From positions 55,717 through 119,716 of the forward strand of contig JBAMDO010000160.1 of assembly GCA_037074765.1 (NCBI GenBank): DNA of 64,000 nt, given 5' to 3'. Origin of the DNA: Mansonella perstans. Lineage: Eukaryota > Nematoda > Chromadorea > Rhabditida > Onchocercidae. Shown here piece after piece: positions 61,372 to 64,000 of this stretch (positions are counted from its first letter, which is position 1; each line of letters begins with the position of its first letter). Under the pieces are notes generated by a model. The model did no database searches. It was not told where the DNA came from and saw only the letters and a program-made list of their open reading frames with translations. Position numbers and translations under genes: made by a program.

Positions 61372-63768
61372 ATGTATTGTACCAAACGGCAATTATTAAT
61401 TTCACTGGCGCTGCTATCACTGTCATTTCAATGGGTGCATGCAACAAGTCACACCGCTAAGCTGTATGAGAAACAAGAAAACTGTTAGTTATTATTGCAT
61501 AAAGTATTTCAAAATATAATGATTTCAGAAAAATTTAATTATTTAAATTGCGTGTATTAACAATATTTCATGAATATTGCTGCCCATAATCTTAATTATA
61601 CTTTAGATTAAATCGAAATTAAAATTGGGCATATTTTCAAGACTTCAAGGAAATAAATTAGGAAACATTTTTTTTCTGTTCTTTTCTTCTGACATATTAA
61701 AAAAATCATGTGAAAATTTAGACACTAAAAAAATTTTTCCCTGTGCTTAATTTACTGTTATATTTTTTAATTCCCTTTTATTAAAATTAAAACTGAAAAT
61801 TTATAAGTTATTTTGGTTTATTTTGTATGCTTTGTTACTTTTTTTTGCTAAATATTTTTTGCAAATCGACCTAAATTTTCAGTTTTAATTTTAATTTTAA
61901 TATTCACAAAAAAATGTCAACAAAGCAACTGATTGATATCCTATCATCAAAAATTTCATTTTATTTGTATACTCCAACCATAATTGTACACTATTTAATT
62001 AAATAAATTTTACATGAGAAAAAAGTTGAATAATTGATGAAAAATTGTTAAAAGTAAAATAACGATTTATTTCAAATAGTGTACAATTATGGTTGGAACA
62101 TACAAATAAAATGAAATAAATAGCATTTAGGAATTACAACAATAAGTGATGTTTTTCTTTTTCTTGGCAAACCAATCATTCTTATCAATCATATTAGGAC
62201 ATTTCGATGTTACCAGCCTTTCTTTTTTAATTTTTTACAACACATACAAACAGCATTACTTGCTAAAATTCATCATTCAGACAGATCAATGTCATCTTAA
62301 AATATCACATGACCCTTATCTGACAGGTTTAAAAAGCCTCATTATTCTCTCTCTCTCTAGCAATTTTCTTATCACTCATTGCTATCTCTCTCTCTTTCTT
62401 TTAGAAATTGAAATCAGTAATATGTATATCAGTTAACATATAATAGCATTAATTAATCGTTCGCTTAGTCTTTTAAATTAATGTAAAGACTAAAAGCGAT
62501 AATATATTGTTAGAAATAGGCCCAAATATTCAACTAAATACCATTTAGCAACATTTGGAAAAAATAAATTAAAATTTAAAAACATAGTCAATTATTTACG
62601 ATAATTTCATGTATTTCCAAGTGCGCAAATTGTTCAAATGAATCACACTTTGCGCACCATTTTCATGATTAATTTTAGTTTAATTTTTTTAAATAAATTT
62701 TGATTATTGTTTCATTAAGAGAAAGAATTTCAAATTGCTGCAAGAAAAGAGTTCAATTAGAACAGAAAGGCAAAGTAAATTTAAATTAAGTCTATCTTTA
62801 GTATGACAAAAAATCTTTTTTTCCTCATTTTCCAAAATGTAAGAAATATTTCAAAGTTAATTATTTTACAGCAAATCCGCACAAATTTGATCTTTTCTGA
62901 AAATTTACCATGACACTGTTTTGGGATCATTCTACGGTCTCTCAACGGAAACATTAACATTTTACTGCTATTGTTAATTTTATGTTTGCCTGAATTACCT
63001 GAATTAGGATATCCAAAAAAAAAAAATTTTGTAAAATTTCTCGTTTTATTTAGCTTCACTAATACTAAATTTTTTTTTCTTTCATCCACAAAAGCTAACA
63101 TTTCAAATAATTAAAATTTTTATTTACATTCCTAACGACAAAATTTTTCACGGGATGTCTTTAAGATTGTAAAAGTGCAAATTTATTATCATTTTTATTT
63201 CTCATTGTATCTGTTTAATTTTATTATATACTATATAATATACATACTTATATACTTTATTTAATTTTATTATCTTTTTATATACTTTATGTACGTCCTG
63301 AAAATGCTGATTTTTGCAAACGTTTAGAGTAAATCTTTCTAATACTCTTTTCCTAAATTATTTTAGGCAACCTAAATGTGTTTGCCTGAATCACTTTAGG
63401 ATATACGAGTTTTAACTGTTCCGGAATGTTGTAATGTTGAATATTTCAGTAATGGTGAAATTTTATAGTCCAAACTTTAAACTGTATTTCGGGATGAAAG
63501 TGGAAAAAGCAAGAAAAAAAAAGGCTCATAACCTATAAAAGCAATCAGTCCTTGAGATATAATTTATCTTCTGTAATTTTCAGTTTGCTTTGGAACAGAT
63601 GAAGGTCGAACGGAACTGCATATCGAGGATCGAATTAACCTCCTAATGAGACAATATCGGGGTTGTACTCGACTTTATGGGAATCTGGAAATAACCTACA
63701 TAACAGCAAAAGATCTGAATGGAACTGATCCGGAAAAATTTTTCAGTTTTTTAGATCATATTCGACAG
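61372..63768 (+). CDS. let-23: EGF receptor-family tyrosine kinase (LET-23-like), 5' end
   Basis: Exon 61372-61483 encodes a signal peptide (MYCTKRQLLISLALLSLSFQ, then WVHA before a likely cleavage site) and a short mature N-terminus. Exon 63584-63768 joins in phase (T|TT). It encodes the start of the first receptor L domain: FCFGTDEGRTELHIEDRINL, then a Cys, YGNLEITYI and FFSFLDHIRQ. This mirrors EGFR: CQGTSNKLT, spaced residues, Cys, LGNLEITYV and SFLKTIQEV. LET-23 is the single nematode EGF receptor, acting at the plasma membrane through Ras/MAPK in vulval and other cell fates. The donor at 63769 opens an intron that reaches the window edge, so the rest of the ectodomain, transmembrane segment and kinase lie beyond 64000. 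An acceptor (ATAATTTCCAG) lies 30 bases before the ATG. Confidence 0.9.
61953..62117. mobile_element. 165-bp inverted-repeat element in let-23 intron 1 (MITE-like)
   Basis: Left arm 61953-61996 and right arm 62074-62117 are 44 bases each and reverse complements with only two mismatches. The shared arm includes CCAACCATAATTGTACACTATTT. A 77-base AT-rich centre separates them, with no coding capacity. The size and long terminal arms fit a miniature inverted-repeat transposable element; A/T-rich flanks make the target-site duplication hard to define. It may also act as a foldback source of small RNA when the let-23 intron is transcribed. Confidence 0.75.
62621..62657. repeat. Small GC-containing hairpin in let-23 intron 1
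   Basis: GTGCGCAAA (62621-62629) pairs exactly with TTTGCGCAC (62649-62657) across a 19-base loop. CG-rich 9-mers are rare in this intron, so the pairing is unlikely to be chance. Function unknown. Confidence 0.7.
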
Positions 63769-64000
63769 GTCCTATTATGATTCATGTTTCATTAACAATT
63801 GATCAATGATTTTCCTTCGCAAAATTTTTAGAAATCCATATAGCAGTTTCCTTTTTCGTGGAACAGTCAACTAATGTTTATTTACAATTTACTAAACTTG
63901 GCATAGAACTCATAACATTGGTTTTAGAAATGAATTTGATCCGTTTTGATCCAGCTGATCTAACTAACATCATGGCTAACAGTTCTTTGCCCTTCTTATA

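Overview
This is about 64 kb of nuclear DNA from a nematode, most likely a spirurid/filarial-type worm. The DNA is very AT-rich. Genes are broken into many small exons, introns run from about 60 bases to several kb, and most acceptors read TTTTCAG. Several first coding exons sit just behind an acceptor-like AG, as expected for spliced-leader trans-splicing. The proteins resemble C. elegans and animal orthologs. No bacterial, Wolbachia-derived, viral or CRISPR sequence was recognised. Exon models were built by hand from reading frame, GT/AG sites, phase and family resemblance; each multi-exon chain below keeps frame to its stop.

Layout. 1520-2648 (+): last two exons of an RWDD1/DFRP2-like gene. 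5421-7992 (+): par-6, complete. 10156-13650 (+): a small conserved protein of the C15orf61 family. 15123-16124 (+): an unrecognised small membrane protein with a possible alternative 3' end at 16379-16566. 17521-19114 (-): dolichyl-phosphate mannosyltransferase (DPM1). 19922-20879 (-): mitochondrial ribosomal protein L55. These two minus-strand genes may form an operon. 22708-31860 (+): a 21-exon CCAR1/LST-3 homolog. 42278-50443 (+): katanin p80 (KATNB1) with 14 exons. 61372-63768 (+): signal-peptide exon and first ectodomain exon of an EGF receptor (let-23-like) gene that runs off the right edge.

Two long stretches without recognised genes, about 10.4 kb (31861-42277) and 10.9 kb (50444-61371), flank the katanin gene. 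They hold microsatellites, degenerate tandem repeats, two diverged segmental duplications and a few GC-richer islands of unknown meaning. The par-6 to C15orf61 interval holds a CpG-rich island with a near-perfect 20-bp-arm hairpin and an E2F-like site. The let-23 first intron carries a 165-bp inverted-repeat element that looks like a MITE.

The genes are mainly conserved cell-biology genes: polarity, glycosylation, mitochondrial translation, transcription co-activation, microtubule severing and receptor tyrosine kinase signalling. No new multi-gene system is evident. The items most worth following are the inverted-repeat elements, the predicted alternative exons, and the unassigned coding-like islands at 21.1 kb, 22.0 kb and 37.6 kb.
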